Origin: Clostridiales bacterium
Lineage (GTDB): Bacteria; Bacillota; Clostridia; Christensenellales; Borkfalkiaceae
Length of the DNA stretch: 64,000 nt
Direction: 5' to 3'
NCBI GenBank assembly: GCA_022508265.1
Contig: JAFLVP010000002.1
Span: 32,540 to 96,539 of the forward strand
This document shows, one piece after another, positions 1-9,202 of the stretch (its first letter is position 1; each line of letters starts with the position of its first letter). The position numbers were made by a program, and so were the translations under genes. The notes beneath the pieces were generated by a model. The model saw nothing but the letters and a program-made list of their open reading frames with translations, was not told where the DNA came from and did no database searches.

Positions 1-106
1 GCTTGGGAAGCCGACGCCATACGCGCTCAAGCGACACCTGCTTATTAAATTTTTGTGTCAATGCTATTATAATATAGCACACAATTCGTAAAAAGAAAAG
101 CAATAT
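1..106. other. Left edge without a gene
   Basis: The first 46 bases are clearly more GC-rich than the AT-rich bases that follow and look like the end of something that starts before the window, possibly an RNA. I cannot identify it and see no open frame or terminator that settles it. Confidence 0.3.
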
Positions 107-1126
107 TTATTTGTTTTTTCCTGTTTTCGGTTTTTTACTCCTCCCCTCCGTCACGGTTATCAGATTTTTGCCCGCAAATATATTAGCGACAACCAAAATC
201 ACGATAAATATGCTGTGCGCAAGAGCCTGCCACGCAGGGGTTACCGTATTCCCGAACAGCCTTAAATTATAGCCGAAATTGTCCGTCAAATCCTTAATAA
301 GCTGTGCAGAGTTTGAAATGTTGACACTTTCGGCTACGTATTCCGCGAGTTTATCTATCGGCGTTGACATAAAAGAATATCTCAAAAGCGAACACGAATA
401 GGTGCTCGGCAAAAATGCGCAGACGTTTTGCACCCACTCGGGCATAGTCGCAAACGGCATATACGCGCCGATCAGAAAGCCTATAACCGTTGAAAAAATC
501 GTGTTTACGCTCGCCATCGTGCCGTCGCGCGAGATGAACGAACAGATAAACACCGTCAAGAGCACCGAGAGCACAGACGAAAATACAATGGTTGCAAAAA
601 TCGTTAAAAAATCTGTAAAAGTCAATAAAAACTCGCCCTTACCCGCGATATATACAAGGCACACGAGAAAAAAGATAAAGCAAATTATTACGGTAACTAT
701 TACATTAAATACAAAATAACTGCCGATAAGGGCGTTGCGCTTTATGGGGGAAGATGCAAAATCGCGGTTAACGCCCGTTTCCTTATCGCTTATAATCATC
801 CAATTAGTCTGCAGGGAGACCGTAACCGTTGAAATTGCCAAAATTCCCGAGAGCATCCAACTGTCCACTACCGCACCGATAAGATTGTTTAATTTTTTAT
901 CGTCTGCAAGCGCTACCCCCTCACTTGCACCTATATCCGATAAAATGCCGTTGACGGTGGAAAATTCCAAATCGCGCAGAAGAAAAATATAGATTAGAAA
1001 TATAGTAAAGGGCACCATAAGGGTAAAGAATACCCTTATTTTATTTCTGAAAAATACGAGCAAATGTCGGCGCGTCAACTCAAAAAAGGGTGCTCCGAAA
1101 GCGCTTTGGGGGTTAACCGTTTTCAT
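107..1126 (-). CDS. ABC-2 type transporter permease
   Basis: Membrane half of an ABC-2 exporter of the DrrB type. A hydrophobic helix near residues 30-50 is followed by a long extracytoplasmic loop, then about five further helices (near 90-115, 140-165, 175-205, 215-235 and 305-325), the usual ABC-2 membrane layout. The substrate is unknown; the family exports drugs, polysaccharides or peptides. The gene overlaps the end of the upstream ATPase gene, so the two are translationally coupled. Two starts are possible, a GTG at 1135 and the ATG at 1126; the ATG is preferred because GGTGAG lies a normal distance before it. The Lys-rich C-terminal tail should be cytoplasmic. The class is firm, the substrate is not. 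Confidence 0.85.
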   Translation of the reverse strand: MKTVNPQSAFGAPFFELTRRHLLVFFRNKIRVFFTLMVPFTIFLIYIFLLRDLEFSTVNGILSDIGASEGVALADDKKLNNLIGAVVDSWMLSGILAISTVTVSLQTNWMIISDKETGVNRDFASSPIKRNALIGSYFVFNVIVTVIICFIFFLVCLVYIAGKGEFLLTFTDFLTIFATIVFSSVLSVLLTVFICSFISRDGTMASVNTIFSTVIGFLIGAYMPFATMPEWVQNVCAFLPSTYSCSLLRYSFMSTPIDKLAEYVAESVNISNSAQLIKDLTDNFGYNLRLFGNTVTPAWQALAHSIFIVILVVANIFAGKNLITVTEGRSKKPKTGKNK

Positions 1127-2060
1127 CGCTCTCACCCATTATTTTGATATCCTTTCCCGTAACGGACAAAAATACGTCGTCCATATTACCCTTGACGAGC
1201 TCGATATCGGTTAAATGTTTATCGAATTTTTTAATTAAGCTCTTTGCTTCGGCGGTATCTTTTACTTTTATCCGGTATGCCCCGCGGTCGGCAATGTACG
1301 AAAAGGTCAGGTATTTTTCCGTCAACGCTTTTTCAAATTCGGAATTCTCTTGCATATATGCGTACAGACTGTCGCTGCTGTATTTATTTTTCAGCTCGTT
1401 TGGCGTGCCGTGTGCAATTATTTTGCCCTTGTCCATAATTACTACGTCGGAAGCCTTATCCGCCTCTTCGAGGTAATGCGTCGTTAAGAACACCGTCATA
1501 CCCGCCTCCGTCCTTATCTTGTCTATAAGCGCCCAAACCTGTTGGCGCGTTCTGGGGTCAAGCCCCGTAGTTGGTTCGTCGAGAATAAGAAGTTTAGGCT
1601 TATGCACCATTGCGCGGGCAATATCTACCCGTCTTAACTGTCCGCCGCTTAAATTTCTTACCGTGCGGTTTAAAATGGGCTGCAGTTCCAAAAGGTCAAT
1701 AATATTAAGGATATTTTCCCTCTTTTCTGACTTTGAAAGCGAATAAAAAGATGTGCGCAAATCGAGGTTTTGTTTTACCGTGAGTTCTTTGTCGAGAACG
1801 CTCGTCTGAAAGACGATGCCCGTTCCGCGCTTTATTTCAAAAGGCTGTTCGTCCAAATCGTAGCCGTTTACAAGAACTTTACCGCTATCCTTTTTAAGTA
1901 TGGAGCAGATTATATTGATAGTCGTAGATTTTCCCGCACCGTTTATACCCAAAAATGCAAAGAGAGAACCCCTTTGCACCTCGAAGGAAATACCGTCCAC
2001 CGCCCGTACCTCGCCGTAGGACTTTGTTAAATTTTCTATTTTAACTGCCGATTCAAGCAT
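1113..2060 (-). CDS. ABC transporter ATP-binding protein (DrrA-like)
   Basis: ATPase of the exporter formed with the adjacent ABC-2 permease. Visible motifs are Walker A (GINGAGKST, near residue 40), the signature NLSGGQLRR, Walker B (LLILDEPTTGLDP) and the switch histidine in TTHYLEEA. About 80 residues follow the ATPase core, as in DrrA-type proteins that carry a C-terminal DUF4162-like domain. It starts within the last bases of the glycosyltransferase gene, so all three genes at 0.1-2.9 kb may be one transcript. The link with a glycosyltransferase leaves a role in exporting a glycosylated product possible but unproven. Confidence 0.9.
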   Translation of the reverse strand: MLESAVKIENLTKSYGEVRAVDGISFEVQRGSLFAFLGINGAGKSTTINIICSILKKDSGKVLVNGYDLDEQPFEIKRGTGIVFQTSVLDKELTVKQNLDLRTSFYSLSKSEKRENILNIIDLLELQPILNRTVRNLSGGQLRRVDIARAMVHKPKLLILDEPTTGLDPRTRQQVWALIDKIRTEAGMTVFLTTHYLEEADKASDVVIMDKGKIIAHGTPNELKNKYSSDSLYAYMQENSEFEKALTEKYLTFSYIADRGAYRIKVKDTAEAKSLIKKFDKHLTDIELVKGNMDDVFLSVTGKDIKIMGESDENG

Positions 2061-2892
2061 TGTTACCGACTAATATAAAATTGTATTTCTTGTCGAGTTC
2101 GTCGAAAATTTCGAATATATCGTCAAAGTCGAATATTTTGAGCTTTTTGTGTACCTTTTCCCTCTCCCACTGCTTATAGTTGTAGACCTTGAAAAAAGGT
2201 CCGTACCACTTCATACCCTGACAGAAATGTTTTATAACCGTATCGGGTTTTATTGCGCGCTGTTCGTTGAATTTGCAGGGCAATATCATCTTTTTGTTTG
2301 CAAGAAAATTTATTGCGCTTTGGTCGGGCATAATCATTCGTTTAGTGTTGACGCGCTCCCTTACTTTTACAAAGAGCCCCGACTCTTTGATTTCGTCAAG
2401 GTTCAAAAGGAGAACTCCCGAATTGCAGTAATCTCTGCGTACCCAGAACTTGCCCATAAAGTCCTTGGCCATTGCAAGCTCGAAGCCGTTTATATCCACT
2501 TCGAAAAGCTGTGATATATCCGAACAACACATTGTGTCGACGTCGAGATATATAATTTTGGAAGGCAAATCGAGAATGTCGCAAAGCACCCTTGTCAGAG
2601 CGTACGGGGTGTAACCCGTCTTTAAGTTTTTACATTTTGAGAACTCGGACAAAAACTCTTTGGTTACGTCCAAAAGAACTACTTTGTTTTCGGAGTTGTA
2701 CTCTTTGGCAATTTTGTCGAGAGCCTCCGCCTGTGCAGCGGATATCGGTTTGAATTTTTCATTTAACTCGGACAAGTCCATTGTCAGAAGATAAACAGTT
2801 ATGCTTTCCTTGGTATTTTTCAATATAGAAAGCGCCGAAAGAACTATTCCGTGAAAAATTTTGCTGTTAGAGCAATAGCAAATGGGTATCAT
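2053..2892 (-). CDS. Glycosyltransferase family 8
   Basis: Retaining sugar transferase of the GT8 fold, as used for lipopolysaccharide, teichoic-acid or surface glycan synthesis. The N-terminus (IPICYCSN) is the nucleotide-sugar binding strand. The metal-binding DxD is in YLDVDTMC near residue 115, and the NSGVLLLNLDEI and PDQSAINF motifs of the family follow. The histidine in KHFCQGMKWY corresponds to the C-terminal metal ligand. At 279 residues it is a single catalytic domain with no membrane segment. It overlaps the downstream ABC ATPase gene by 8 bases. Donor and acceptor cannot be told from sequence. Confidence 0.88.
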   Translation of the reverse strand: MIPICYCSNSKIFHGIVLSALSILKNTKESITVYLLTMDLSELNEKFKPISAAQAEALDKIAKEYNSENKVVLLDVTKEFLSEFSKCKNLKTGYTPYALTRVLCDILDLPSKIIYLDVDTMCCSDISQLFEVDINGFELAMAKDFMGKFWVRRDYCNSGVLLLNLDEIKESGLFVKVRERVNTKRMIMPDQSAINFLANKKMILPCKFNEQRAIKPDTVIKHFCQGMKWYGPFFKVYNYKQWEREKVHKKLKIFDFDDIFEIFDELDKKYNFILVGNNA

Positions 2893-3014
2893 ATGTTCAT
2901 TTTATAGTCAATATAAGTAAAAATTAAGTCAATTTTTAAAATTTTGATTAAATTTCTGTCGCAAAGACAAAAACTTAACCGAAGGATTTCAAATTATGTT
3001 ATTTGGAGGATAAT

Positions 3015-4268
3015 ATGAACCCTATTAAAGAAAAATCAAAATCACTTGAAAACAACTTTTTACCGCTGAAAAAGATGTATCCCAAAAGCTACAATAAGAG
3101 CAAGACCTCTCCCTATACCAAAACAAGAGTTATTCTTATGAACGGTACGGAGTTCGAATCGGCATGGTTTATGCATCAGTTTGCGAGGCATTGCGACAAT
3201 CAGGAAATTTTGGACACCCTTGCAATCGTTCGCCGTCAGGAACAGCAGCAACAAAAGCGCATAAGCTGTTTAAAGCCCTTGAACGAGAGCATTTTGGAGA
3301 CGACTATCGCGTACGAACAGCTTGCGGTTGATTTAACTGCCGTGCTTGCCCGTCACGATAAGAACGAGAACAATATAAAGGCTTTGAATTTTGCACTTTT
3401 GGAGGACTTCGACCACCTCTACCGCTACGCAAATCTTTTGAAAATGGATAAGGACGAGGACGCGGATATGCTCGTCGGGAAGTTCACGGAAATTATGCCC
3501 GGTCGCCCCACCGTTGCCGAACACCGCTATCCCTCCGACGACGTAAAGCCCCATATGGTTGCGGAAAACGCGGACTTGTACTCAAAGCTTGTTGCAAGCA
3601 CCATTACCGCTGCGGAACAGCAGACGATGAACTACTATATGAACATTGCGCAGTGGTATAAAAACGATTTAGGCAGAAAGCTTTACGCCGAAATTGCAAT
3701 GATTGAAGAGGCGCACGTAACGCAGTACGAAAGCCTTAAAGACCCCAATTTAAGCTGGCTTGAACAGTGGGTTATGCACGAATACTGCGAGTGCTGGCTC
3801 TACTACTCGGCAATGAACGACGAGAGCGACGCAAACATTAAAAAGATTTGGACCGAACACTTCAAAATGGAAGTTTCCCACCTTAAAGCGGCGGCAAAAC
3901 TCCTTAAAAAGTACGAAAACAAGACCTTTGAAAGCGTTTGCGGCACGGGCGAGTTCCCTCAACTTTTAAAGCTCGGCGGCAACAAGGACTATATACGAAA
4001 GGTGCTCGGAGATACGATAACGCTGACAGCCGACAATACGCACGAAAAACCCGACTATAAGGAAATTAAGAAAATTCCCGATAGCCACAGATATTTCGAC
4101 TATCAGAAGTTTATGTCGGGCGACCCCGAGAAAAACCCTTCGCACCTTGTCATTAAGAAGGCAATCGAAAGGCTCGGGCAGGACTACCGCTATCAGGACA
4201 GCGACCACCCCGTAAAAGAGCTTCGTAACAGAAAACAGGATAATACAAAGATTGCAAGAACAAAATAA
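3015..4268 (+). CDS. Tandem ferritin-like protein of unknown function
   Basis: Soluble, helix-rich protein of 417 residues that I do not recognise as a named family. Counting from the ATG at 3015, residues 200-290 show a full di-iron four-helix pattern: Glu201, Glu231-x-x-His234, Glu256 and Glu286-x-x-His289. Residues 45-135 show a weaker version: Glu48, Glu76-x-x-Gln79, Glu101 and Asp131-x-x-His134. It therefore looks like two ferritin-like bundles in tandem, the first degenerate. The remaining 120 residues are basic and unassigned. An in-frame TTG at 3003 exists, but GGAGG at 3005-3009 lies inside that extension and fits the ATG at 3015. It is monocistronic, followed by a strong hairpin. 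Iron or oxygen chemistry is an inference. Confidence 0.7.
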   Translation: MNPIKEKSKSLENNFLPLKKMYPKSYNKSKTSPYTKTRVILMNGTEFESAWFMHQFARHCDNQEILDTLAIVRRQEQQQQKRISCLKPLNESILETTIAYEQLAVDLTAVLARHDKNENNIKALNFALLEDFDHLYRYANLLKMDKDEDADMLVGKFTEIMPGRPTVAEHRYPSDDVKPHMVAENADLYSKLVASTITAAEQQTMNYYMNIAQWYKNDLGRKLYAEIAMIEEAHVTQYESLKDPNLSWLEQWVMHEYCECWLYYSAMNDESDANIKKIWTEHFKMEVSHLKAAAKLLKKYENKTFESVCGTGEFPQLLKLGGNKDYIRKVLGDTITLTADNTHEKPDYKEIKKIPDSHRYFDYQKFMSGDPEKNPSHLVIKKAIERLGQDYRYQDSDHPVKELRNRKQDNTKIARTK

Positions 4269-4278
4269 AATTAATCAA

Positions 4279-4306
4279 AAGCCCGACGGCGTACGCCGTC
4301 GGGCTT
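4279..4306. terminator. Palindromic hairpin after the ferritin-like gene
   Basis: A perfect 28-base palindrome (arms AGCCCGACGGC / GCCGTCGGGCT) sits 11 bases after the stop codon and before the convergent small gene. The T-run is weak, so it may work in both directions or only protect the 3' end. Confidence 0.6.
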
Positions 4307-4343
4307 AAATCATTTTATTATTAAATTGAAATTTATCTGTTAT

Positions 4344-4652
4344 TTATGGCGCGTAATCTATTGATATAAATTCAATCCTATCCCACATCTGCTTTAATGT
4401 AAATGTGCCTTTACGCCCCATATCGAATAATTTATATTTTTCATTAAATTTTTCAAGAAAGCCAACTCGTTCAGAATCTTTTGTCAATCTAATATCAATT
4501 CTAATCATAGAATTACCACTTGGAAAAACATCTATTATTCTTTCTATTGAGCAACATCTGTAATGGGCGTAATCTTTAATTTGAAATACCGCTTTAATTA
4601 TTTTCCCGTTATTTATTTCATCGATAAATTGCTGATAAGTTAATGTATTCAA
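4344..4652 (-). CDS. Hypothetical protein, 102 aa
   Basis: Small soluble protein that I do not recognise. It has alternating strands and helices, no signal peptide and no membrane segment. A Cys-Cys pair (YRCCSIERI) lies near residue 33. It follows the DUF5662 gene by 4 bases on the same strand, so the two are probably cotranscribed. Codon use resembles the neighbours but is slightly richer in AT, which may mark a recently acquired gene. No function can be proposed. Confidence 0.65.
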   Translation of the reverse strand: MNTLTYQQFIDEINNGKIIKAVFQIKDYAHYRCCSIERIIDVFPSGNSMIRIDIRLTKDSERVGFLEKFNEKYKLFDMGRKGTFTLKQMWDRIEFISIDYAP

Positions 4653-4656
4653 TAAA

Positions 4657-5199
4657 TTACTCCGCTAAATTACTGTTTTTGTGTTCTTTTACGAATTTTT
4701 TGAGTTCTTTTAAGGTGTGTTTTTCGCCTTTTTCTTTGAGCATTGTTAAGAAATAATGCAAGTCTTCGCAGGTTTTCGGGTTCATTCCCTCTTTGTCCGT
4801 ACTTCTTTCAAAGTATTCAAGCGGGTAAGCCTCGGTGTACTTGTCTTTTAAATAGACCTTGCTGGCGGCTATCCGGTCGCAGACCATTTCCGCAAGGTAT
4901 TTTGCGGGCATTTCCACGTAAACCCTTTTTCCGTGCAAATAGTCCACCCAATACTCGAAGTGGTGTTTGTTTCTGCCCTTGTGATGAAGCCAAGCTGCGG
5001 AGTATCCGAAAATTTCCCTCTCCTTTACCTGCGGGCTCTTATCGCCCTGATAGTATTTAGCCCCGGGACCGAATTCCGCACGGCTGAATTTTGACAGGTC
5101 GTGCGTCAAGCCCTGCCAAATAAGTCCGCATTTAAAGCACAGTTTTCTTACAAGCCGTCTGTGCTTTGTAACCGTTTTCAAGTGTTTAAAAAACGCCAT
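4657..5199 (-). CDS. DUF5662 family protein
   Basis: Protein of 180 residues matching the DUF5662 pattern: a basic N-terminal helix, then GLTHDLSKFSRAEF, AAWLHHKGRNKHHFEYW and a C-terminal segment ending in a Lys-rich helix. The many conserved His and Asp residues (THDLSK, HHKGRNKHH) resemble a metal-binding HD-like core, but no activity is established for the family. There is no signal peptide or membrane helix. It is followed after 4 bases by a 102-residue hypothetical gene. Such genes are common in gut Clostridia and also occur in phages; nothing else here is phage-like. Confidence 0.75.
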   Translation of the reverse strand: MAFFKHLKTVTKHRRLVRKLCFKCGLIWQGLTHDLSKFSRAEFGPGAKYYQGDKSPQVKEREIFGYSAAWLHHKGRNKHHFEYWVDYLHGKRVYVEMPAKYLAEMVCDRIAASKVYLKDKYTEAYPLEYFERSTDKEGMNPKTCEDLHYFLTMLKEKGEKHTLKELKKFVKEHKNSNLAE

Positions 5200-5257
5200 T
5201 GAATATCAGCACCTTGTTATTTTTATAAAAAATTCCCCCATTTCTCGGGGGAAGATT

Positions 5258-5695
5258 TTAAATTTCGTAAATTATCGATACGGGTCCGTCGTTGAACTGC
5301 TCTATCTTCATATCCGCTCCGAATACTCCCGTTTTTACCGTCAAGCCCCGCTCGCGCAATTTTTGAGCCGTAAGCTCGTACAGTTCGTTTGCGCGCTCCG
5401 GCTTTTCCGCATAAGAAAAGTTCGGACGGTTGCCCCGTGAGCAGTCGGCACACAGCGTAAATTGAGATACGAGAAGAATTTCTCCGCCGACGTCCTGCAC
5501 GGATAAATTCATCTTACCGTTTGCATCTTCAAAGATGCGAAGCTTTGAAACCTTGTTTGCAAACACTTCACATTTGTCTTCACTGTCGCCGATTTTTATT
5601 CCTATATAGACGACAAGCCCAAACGGTATTTCTGAAATTAACTTACCGTCAACTCTTAAAGTTGTGTGCCCTGCACGCTGTATGACAGCATACAT
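5258..5695 (-). CDS. dtd: D-aminoacyl-tRNA deacylase
   Basis: Removes D-amino acids wrongly attached to tRNA. The length (145 aa) is typical. The N-terminus (MYAVIQRA) and the SQFTLCAD motif, which holds the catalytic threonine, are both present. The second conserved motif, usually NxGPVT, reads NDGPVSI, a conservative Ser for Thr change. The gene begins 3 bases after the stop of efp, so it is the last gene of the efp transcript and probably of the long translation operon. No signal peptide; cytoplasmic. Confidence 0.93.
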   Translation of the reverse strand: MYAVIQRAGHTTLRVDGKLISEIPFGLVVYIGIKIGDSEDKCEVFANKVSKLRIFEDANGKMNLSVQDVGGEILLVSQFTLCADCSRGNRPNFSYAEKPERANELYELTAQKLRERGLTVKTGVFGADMKIEQFNDGPVSIIYEI

Positions 5696-5698
5696 TGC

Positions 5699-6274
5699 TT
5701 ATTTGCCTACCCTCGACATATACTCGCCCGTGCGGGTATCTATACGGATTGTTTCGCCCTCTTCGACGAACATAGGCACCTGAATCGTTGCGCCCGTTTC
5801 CACGACTGCGTTCTTCATTGCGTTGGTTGCGGTGTTGCCTCTTACTCCAGGTTCGCACTCGGTAATTTTGAGCTCAACGAAGTTTTCGGGTTCGACCGAG
5901 AACGCCGTGCCGTTCAAGGATTTAACGGTAACCGTGTCGTTTTCCTTGATGAATTTGAGCGCGTCTTCAACCTGATCGAGATTTAAAGTAATCATATCGA
6001 AACTTTCGGGATCCATGAAATAATAGAACTCGCCGTCGGTATAGGAATAGGTCATCTTCTTGGTCTCTACCTGCGCCGTTTCAAGTTTTGCGGTGGGGTT
6101 GAAGGTTATATCCGAAAGCACTTGACCCGTAACAACGTTTTTGAGGGTTGCTCTTACGAACGCCGCGCCCTTGCCGGGTTTAACGTGCTGGAACTCGGTA
6201 ACGGTGTAAACGCCCTTGCCGTTGTACTCGAAAGTCGAACCTTTTCTGATGTCGCCTGCTAAAATTGATGCCAT
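5699..6274 (-). CDS. efp: Elongation factor P
   Basis: Translation factor that binds between the P and E sites and rescues ribosomes stalled on proline runs. The protein has the usual three beta-barrel domains (KOW-like, about 1-65; OB, 66-128; C-terminal OB, 130-190) and the terminal motif [13 protein letters not shown]. The modification loop reads KPGKGAAF, with Lys at the place modified in many bacteria. Length 191 is slightly over the family norm of about 185. An AAGGAGAAA ribosome site lies just before the ATG. It sits between an M24 peptidase and dtd, a frequent Clostridia arrangement. Confidence 0.97.
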   Translation of the reverse strand: MASILAGDIRKGSTFEYNGKGVYTVTEFQHVKPGKGAAFVRATLKNVVTGQVLSDITFNPTAKLETAQVETKKMTYSYTDGEFYYFMDPESFDMITLNLDQVEDALKFIKENDTVTVKSLNGTAFSVEPENFVELKITECEPGVRGNTATNAMKNAVVETGATIQVPMFVEEGETIRIDTRTGEYMSRVGK

Positions 6275-6311
6275 AAATTTTTCTCCTTGAATTTTTTGCG
6301 CTATTGCGCCT

Positions 6312-7355
6312 TTATAATATAATTAAATTTTTATCCGAATCCGTCAAGCTTACGACCTTTCCGCCCGAAAGCATTACGGTATCTTCTATTCTTATGCCGA
6401 ACTCGCCCGCAAAATATACGCCGGGTTCGTCCGAAAAAACCATATTGTTTAAAAGTATATCTTCACTTCTCGGGGAGAGCACGGGCTTTTCGTGGACGTT
6501 AATGCCTATGCCGTGACCCAGAGCGTGAGTGAAGAACTTATCAAGCCCGTTGGCTTTTAAGTAGTCGCGGGCGTACCCGTCCGCAATTTTTCCGCTGTCG
6601 CCCGCAACGAGCCTCTCCTTTACAAGCATATGGGCTTTTAATACGTGGCTGTAAGCAGTTTTGAAGTTGCCGTGCTTTTTATCGTCGCCGAAGAGGAAAG
6701 TTCTCGTGCAGTCCGAGCAGTAGCCGTTTACCCTGCAGCCGAAGTCAATCAGTACGATATCGCCGAATTTGAGTTTGTCGCTTCCCGTTTCGTGATGGGG
6801 AACGCTGGAATTTTTTTCAAACGCAACGATTGTGGAAAAGCTCGTTCCGCTTGCGCCGTTTTTCCGCATTAAATATTCAAGCTCTGCGGCGACGTCGTTT
6901 TCGCTCATCCCCTCTTTGATACGGGGAAGCAGGCTCACAAACGCATTATCTGCAGCGTTGCATGCAAGGCGGATATTTTCTATTTCGTAGCCGTGCTTTA
7001 CAGCCATAATTTCGTCGAACGCCTTTCCGCTGTCGACGATTTTAATGCCGAAGCCCGCAAGCTTTTCAAAGTCCGTGTGATAGGTCTTTGCAAGGGGAAT
7101 TGCAATCTCTTTATAACCTTTTAAAATTTTTTCAAGCGAGCCTTCGTAGAGCTTGACCTCTATATCCTTGCCCGCAAGCGCCTTTTTTGCGCCCTCGAAA
7201 TATCTTGAATCCGTATAAAAAACGGTTGCGTTTTTATCGGTCAATATGTAGCCGAACGAAGTTTCGAGCCCCGTTAAATACTGCCTTAAATCGGGCTGTT
7301 CGGTAAAGACCGCCTCCGCGCCGACCATTTCAAATAATGTCCTTGAATTATCCAT
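6312..7355 (-). CDS. M24 family Xaa-Pro aminopeptidase
   Basis: Metallopeptidase that removes an N-terminal residue preceding proline. Residues 1-115 form a short creatinase-type N-domain. The pita-bread catalytic domain follows, with metal ligands in [15 protein letters not shown] (two Asp), the [13 protein letters not shown] motif (His), and Glu residues in FSDEPGVYF and GIRIEDTV. At 347 residues it matches the short PepP/PepQ-like proteins of Firmicutes. It lies directly upstream of efp with a 37-base gap; pairing of this peptidase with efp is a common Firmicutes order. Cytoplasmic; exact dipeptide preference unknown. Confidence 0.92.
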   Translation of the reverse strand: MDNSRTLFEMVGAEAVFTEQPDLRQYLTGLETSFGYILTDKNATVFYTDSRYFEGAKKALAGKDIEVKLYEGSLEKILKGYKEIAIPLAKTYHTDFEKLAGFGIKIVDSGKAFDEIMAVKHGYEIENIRLACNAADNAFVSLLPRIKEGMSENDVAAELEYLMRKNGASGTSFSTIVAFEKNSSVPHHETGSDKLKFGDIVLIDFGCRVNGYCSDCTRTFLFGDDKKHGNFKTAYSHVLKAHMLVKERLVAGDSGKIADGYARDYLKANGLDKFFTHALGHGIGINVHEKPVLSPRSEDILLNNMVFSDEPGVYFAGEFGIRIEDTVMLSGGKVVSLTDSDKNLIIL

Positions 7356-7401
7356 ATATCCACCGTTCGGGTATTCAACCCGTATTTTAGCAAATATTTA
7401 C

Positions 7402-8265
7402 TTATATGTCAACTTTATTGTAAATATCTTTCATAGCTTTGGCATCGCGCGCCTGCGTTCCCGCCGATTCACTGACTATATACGGCTCTAATTTCAGCTT
7501 TTTGAGCGCATAGGCAAGCGGCTCGAACTCGGGGCCGTAGACGAAGTCGTCGAAAGTCAAATGCTTTATTTCGCCCTTGCCGCCGTACATAATCTTGGAA
7601 AAATGCGCGTGGAAATGCTTTACCCTGTCGTAGCCGAGCTCCGAAATCATATATTCGAGGCGATTGAGATAGTCCCCTTCACTCTTTAAGCTGCCCTGCT
7701 CCCTTGCGTTGATATGTCCGAAGTCTATCGTGGGAATAAAGCATTTGTCTATCTTGCAGAACCCGACTATTTCCTCAAGGGTGCCTATCTGCGCAAGCTT
7801 GCCCATCGTTTCGGGACAGAAAAGAAGATTTTCGTATCCGTTTAAATAGATATAATCCCGTAAAACCTTGAGCCTGTCAAAAGTTTTATCGACGGCTTCC
7901 TCTCTCGAGACCTTGCCCTGCGCCGCGGGGTGGAACACAACCCGCCGACCGCCCATAAGTTTAATAAATTTCGCGCTTTCCAAGACGTAGTTATACGATT
8001 TTTGCGCCGCCTCGTCGTCGGGATTTGCAAAATTTATGAAATAGGGAGCGTGTGCGCTGATTTCAATGTCTTGCTCGTTAAAAGCCTCGCCTATCTCGAT
8101 TGCCTTGCCCTCGGAGAGCATAATTCCCCTGCCGAAGGAGTATTCGTAGCAGTCAAGCCCGTAATTTTTTACAAATGCCGCAGCCTCTACGGTGTGTTTA
8201 TTGCCTGCGGCGTAAAACTCTTCACAGTTGCCGCTCGGTCCGAATTTAATCATTGTCTTCCGCAC
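7402..8265 (-). CDS. Endonuclease IV-like TIM-barrel enzyme
   Basis: AP endonuclease 2 family protein, probably deoxyribonuclease IV for base excision repair. The barrel shows SAHAPYFINFANP, the metal-binding VVFHPAAQGK, LLFCPETMGK, PTIDFGHINA and FHAHFSKI, which supply the His, Glu and Asp zinc ligands of the Nfo family. Length 287 agrees. The start may be the second Met (ATG at 8253) rather than the one at 8265; either overlaps the end of ribF. It is the last gene of the rimP-to-ribF run. Because xylose isomerase-type barrels share these motifs, a sugar-phosphate role is not fully excluded. Confidence 0.82.
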   Translation of the reverse strand: MRKTMIKFGPSGNCEEFYAAGNKHTVEAAAFVKNYGLDCYEYSFGRGIMLSEGKAIEIGEAFNEQDIEISAHAPYFINFANPDDEAAQKSYNYVLESAKFIKLMGGRRVVFHPAAQGKVSREEAVDKTFDRLKVLRDYIYLNGYENLLFCPETMGKLAQIGTLEEIVGFCKIDKCFIPTIDFGHINAREQGSLKSEGDYLNRLEYMISELGYDRVKHFHAHFSKIMYGGKGEIKHLTFDDFVYGPEFEPLAYALKKLKLEPYIVSESAGTQARDAKAMKDIYNKVDI

Positions 8266-9202
8266 ATCCTTCGTCGTCGGACACTTCGGTACTTACATTT
8301 ACGACGTCTTGGGCGAGCTGTGCCTTAAGCTCGTCGTCGGAGTCGAACTTGTGAATATCACGGATATATCTTAAAAATTCTACCGTTACCGTCTGACCGT
8401 ATAAATCCCCCGAAAAGCTGTCAAGGTAAACTTCAAGCTGTATATTTTCGTTGCCGTAGGTGGGCTTATTTCCGTAATTTGCAACCCCTTTATAGGTTTG
8501 TCCGTCCAAACTACACTCAACGCCGTAGACGCCGTGCTTTAACTGAACTTTATATTCGGGATAGTTGATATTCAGCGTGGGATAGCCGAGCGACTTGCCG
8601 CGCCCCTCGCCCTTTACCACTTCGCCCGTGACGCTGAAGGGTCTTCCGAGCATTTTAGCTACCTTTTTGACTCTGCCGTTTTCAATAAGCTCTTTTATCC
8701 GAGTTGTGGAAATCTTTTCTTCGCCGTATAAAACGTCCTTTACAGCGGTGTACCATACGCCGTTTTCCTCGTCCTCGGCGTACTTTTTAAGCGTAGAAGA
8801 TTTTCCGCTCGCTTTCTCGCCGAAACGGAAGTCTTTGCCGCTCATATATGCCTTTACGTTGAGCTTATCTTCAACGACTTTGATAAAATCAAGCGGTTTG
8901 GTCTTTTTAAATTCCTCGGTGAAGTCGATTTTAAATACGAATTTAACGTTGTACTGTTCGAGCAGACTGACCCTCTCTTCAAAAGAATAGATCTGCTTGT
9001 CGCCCTTGCCTTCCGTAAACATCATAACGCCCAAATCCAAGCCGTTTATTTTTGCCTGCAATTTGGCCTCTTTCAAGAGCTTATCGTGCCCGACGTGTAT
9101 GGCATCGAAACAGCCAAGCACCAAAAGGCATGGGTAATCGTACTCTTCTGTGTTGTAGGAAATAATGTCTAACATAATTTCGTCTTTATCCTTAATGAAC
9201 AT
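8246..9202 (-). CDS. ribF: Bifunctional riboflavin kinase / FAD synthetase
   Basis: Makes FMN and then FAD from riboflavin. The N-terminal nucleotidyltransferase domain has the LGCFDAIHVGHDKLL motif (HxGH) near residue 35 and the ISTTRIKELI segment near 170. The C-terminal kinase domain has GRPFSVTGEVVKGEGRGKSLGYPT split over its usual glycines, then GVYGVE and NYGNKPTYG. An acidic tail follows. The start is uncertain: the ATG at 9175 overlaps the truB stop as ATGTTAG and has an AAGGAT 15 bases upstream, while the first ATG at 9202 would add nine residues. In B. subtilis the homologue ribC occupies the same place after truB. Confidence 0.94.
   Translation of the reverse strand: MFIKDKDEIMLDIISYNTEEYDYPCLLVLGCFDAIHVGHDKLLKEAKLQAKINGLDLGVMMFTEGKGDKQIYSFEERVSLLEQYNVKFVFKIDFTEEFKKTKPLDFIKVVEDKLNVKAYMSGKDFRFGEKASGKSSTLKKYAEDEENGVWYTAVKDVLYGEEKISTTRIKELIENGRVKKVAKMLGRPFSVTGEVVKGEGRGKSLGYPTLNINYPEYKVQLKHGVYGVECSLDGQTYKGVANYGNKPTYGNENIQLEVYLDSFSGDLYGQTVTVEFLRYIRDIHKFDSDDELKAQLAQDVVNVSTEVSDDEGCAEDND

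Noticed and set aside
1-46. Possible 3' end of a stable RNA such as 6S RNA
   Set aside because: Too little sequence is in the window to support any family.
402-719. Plus-strand open frame inside the ABC-2 permease gene
   Set aside because: It is the antisense shadow of a well-supported membrane protein; no ribosome site and no family likeness.
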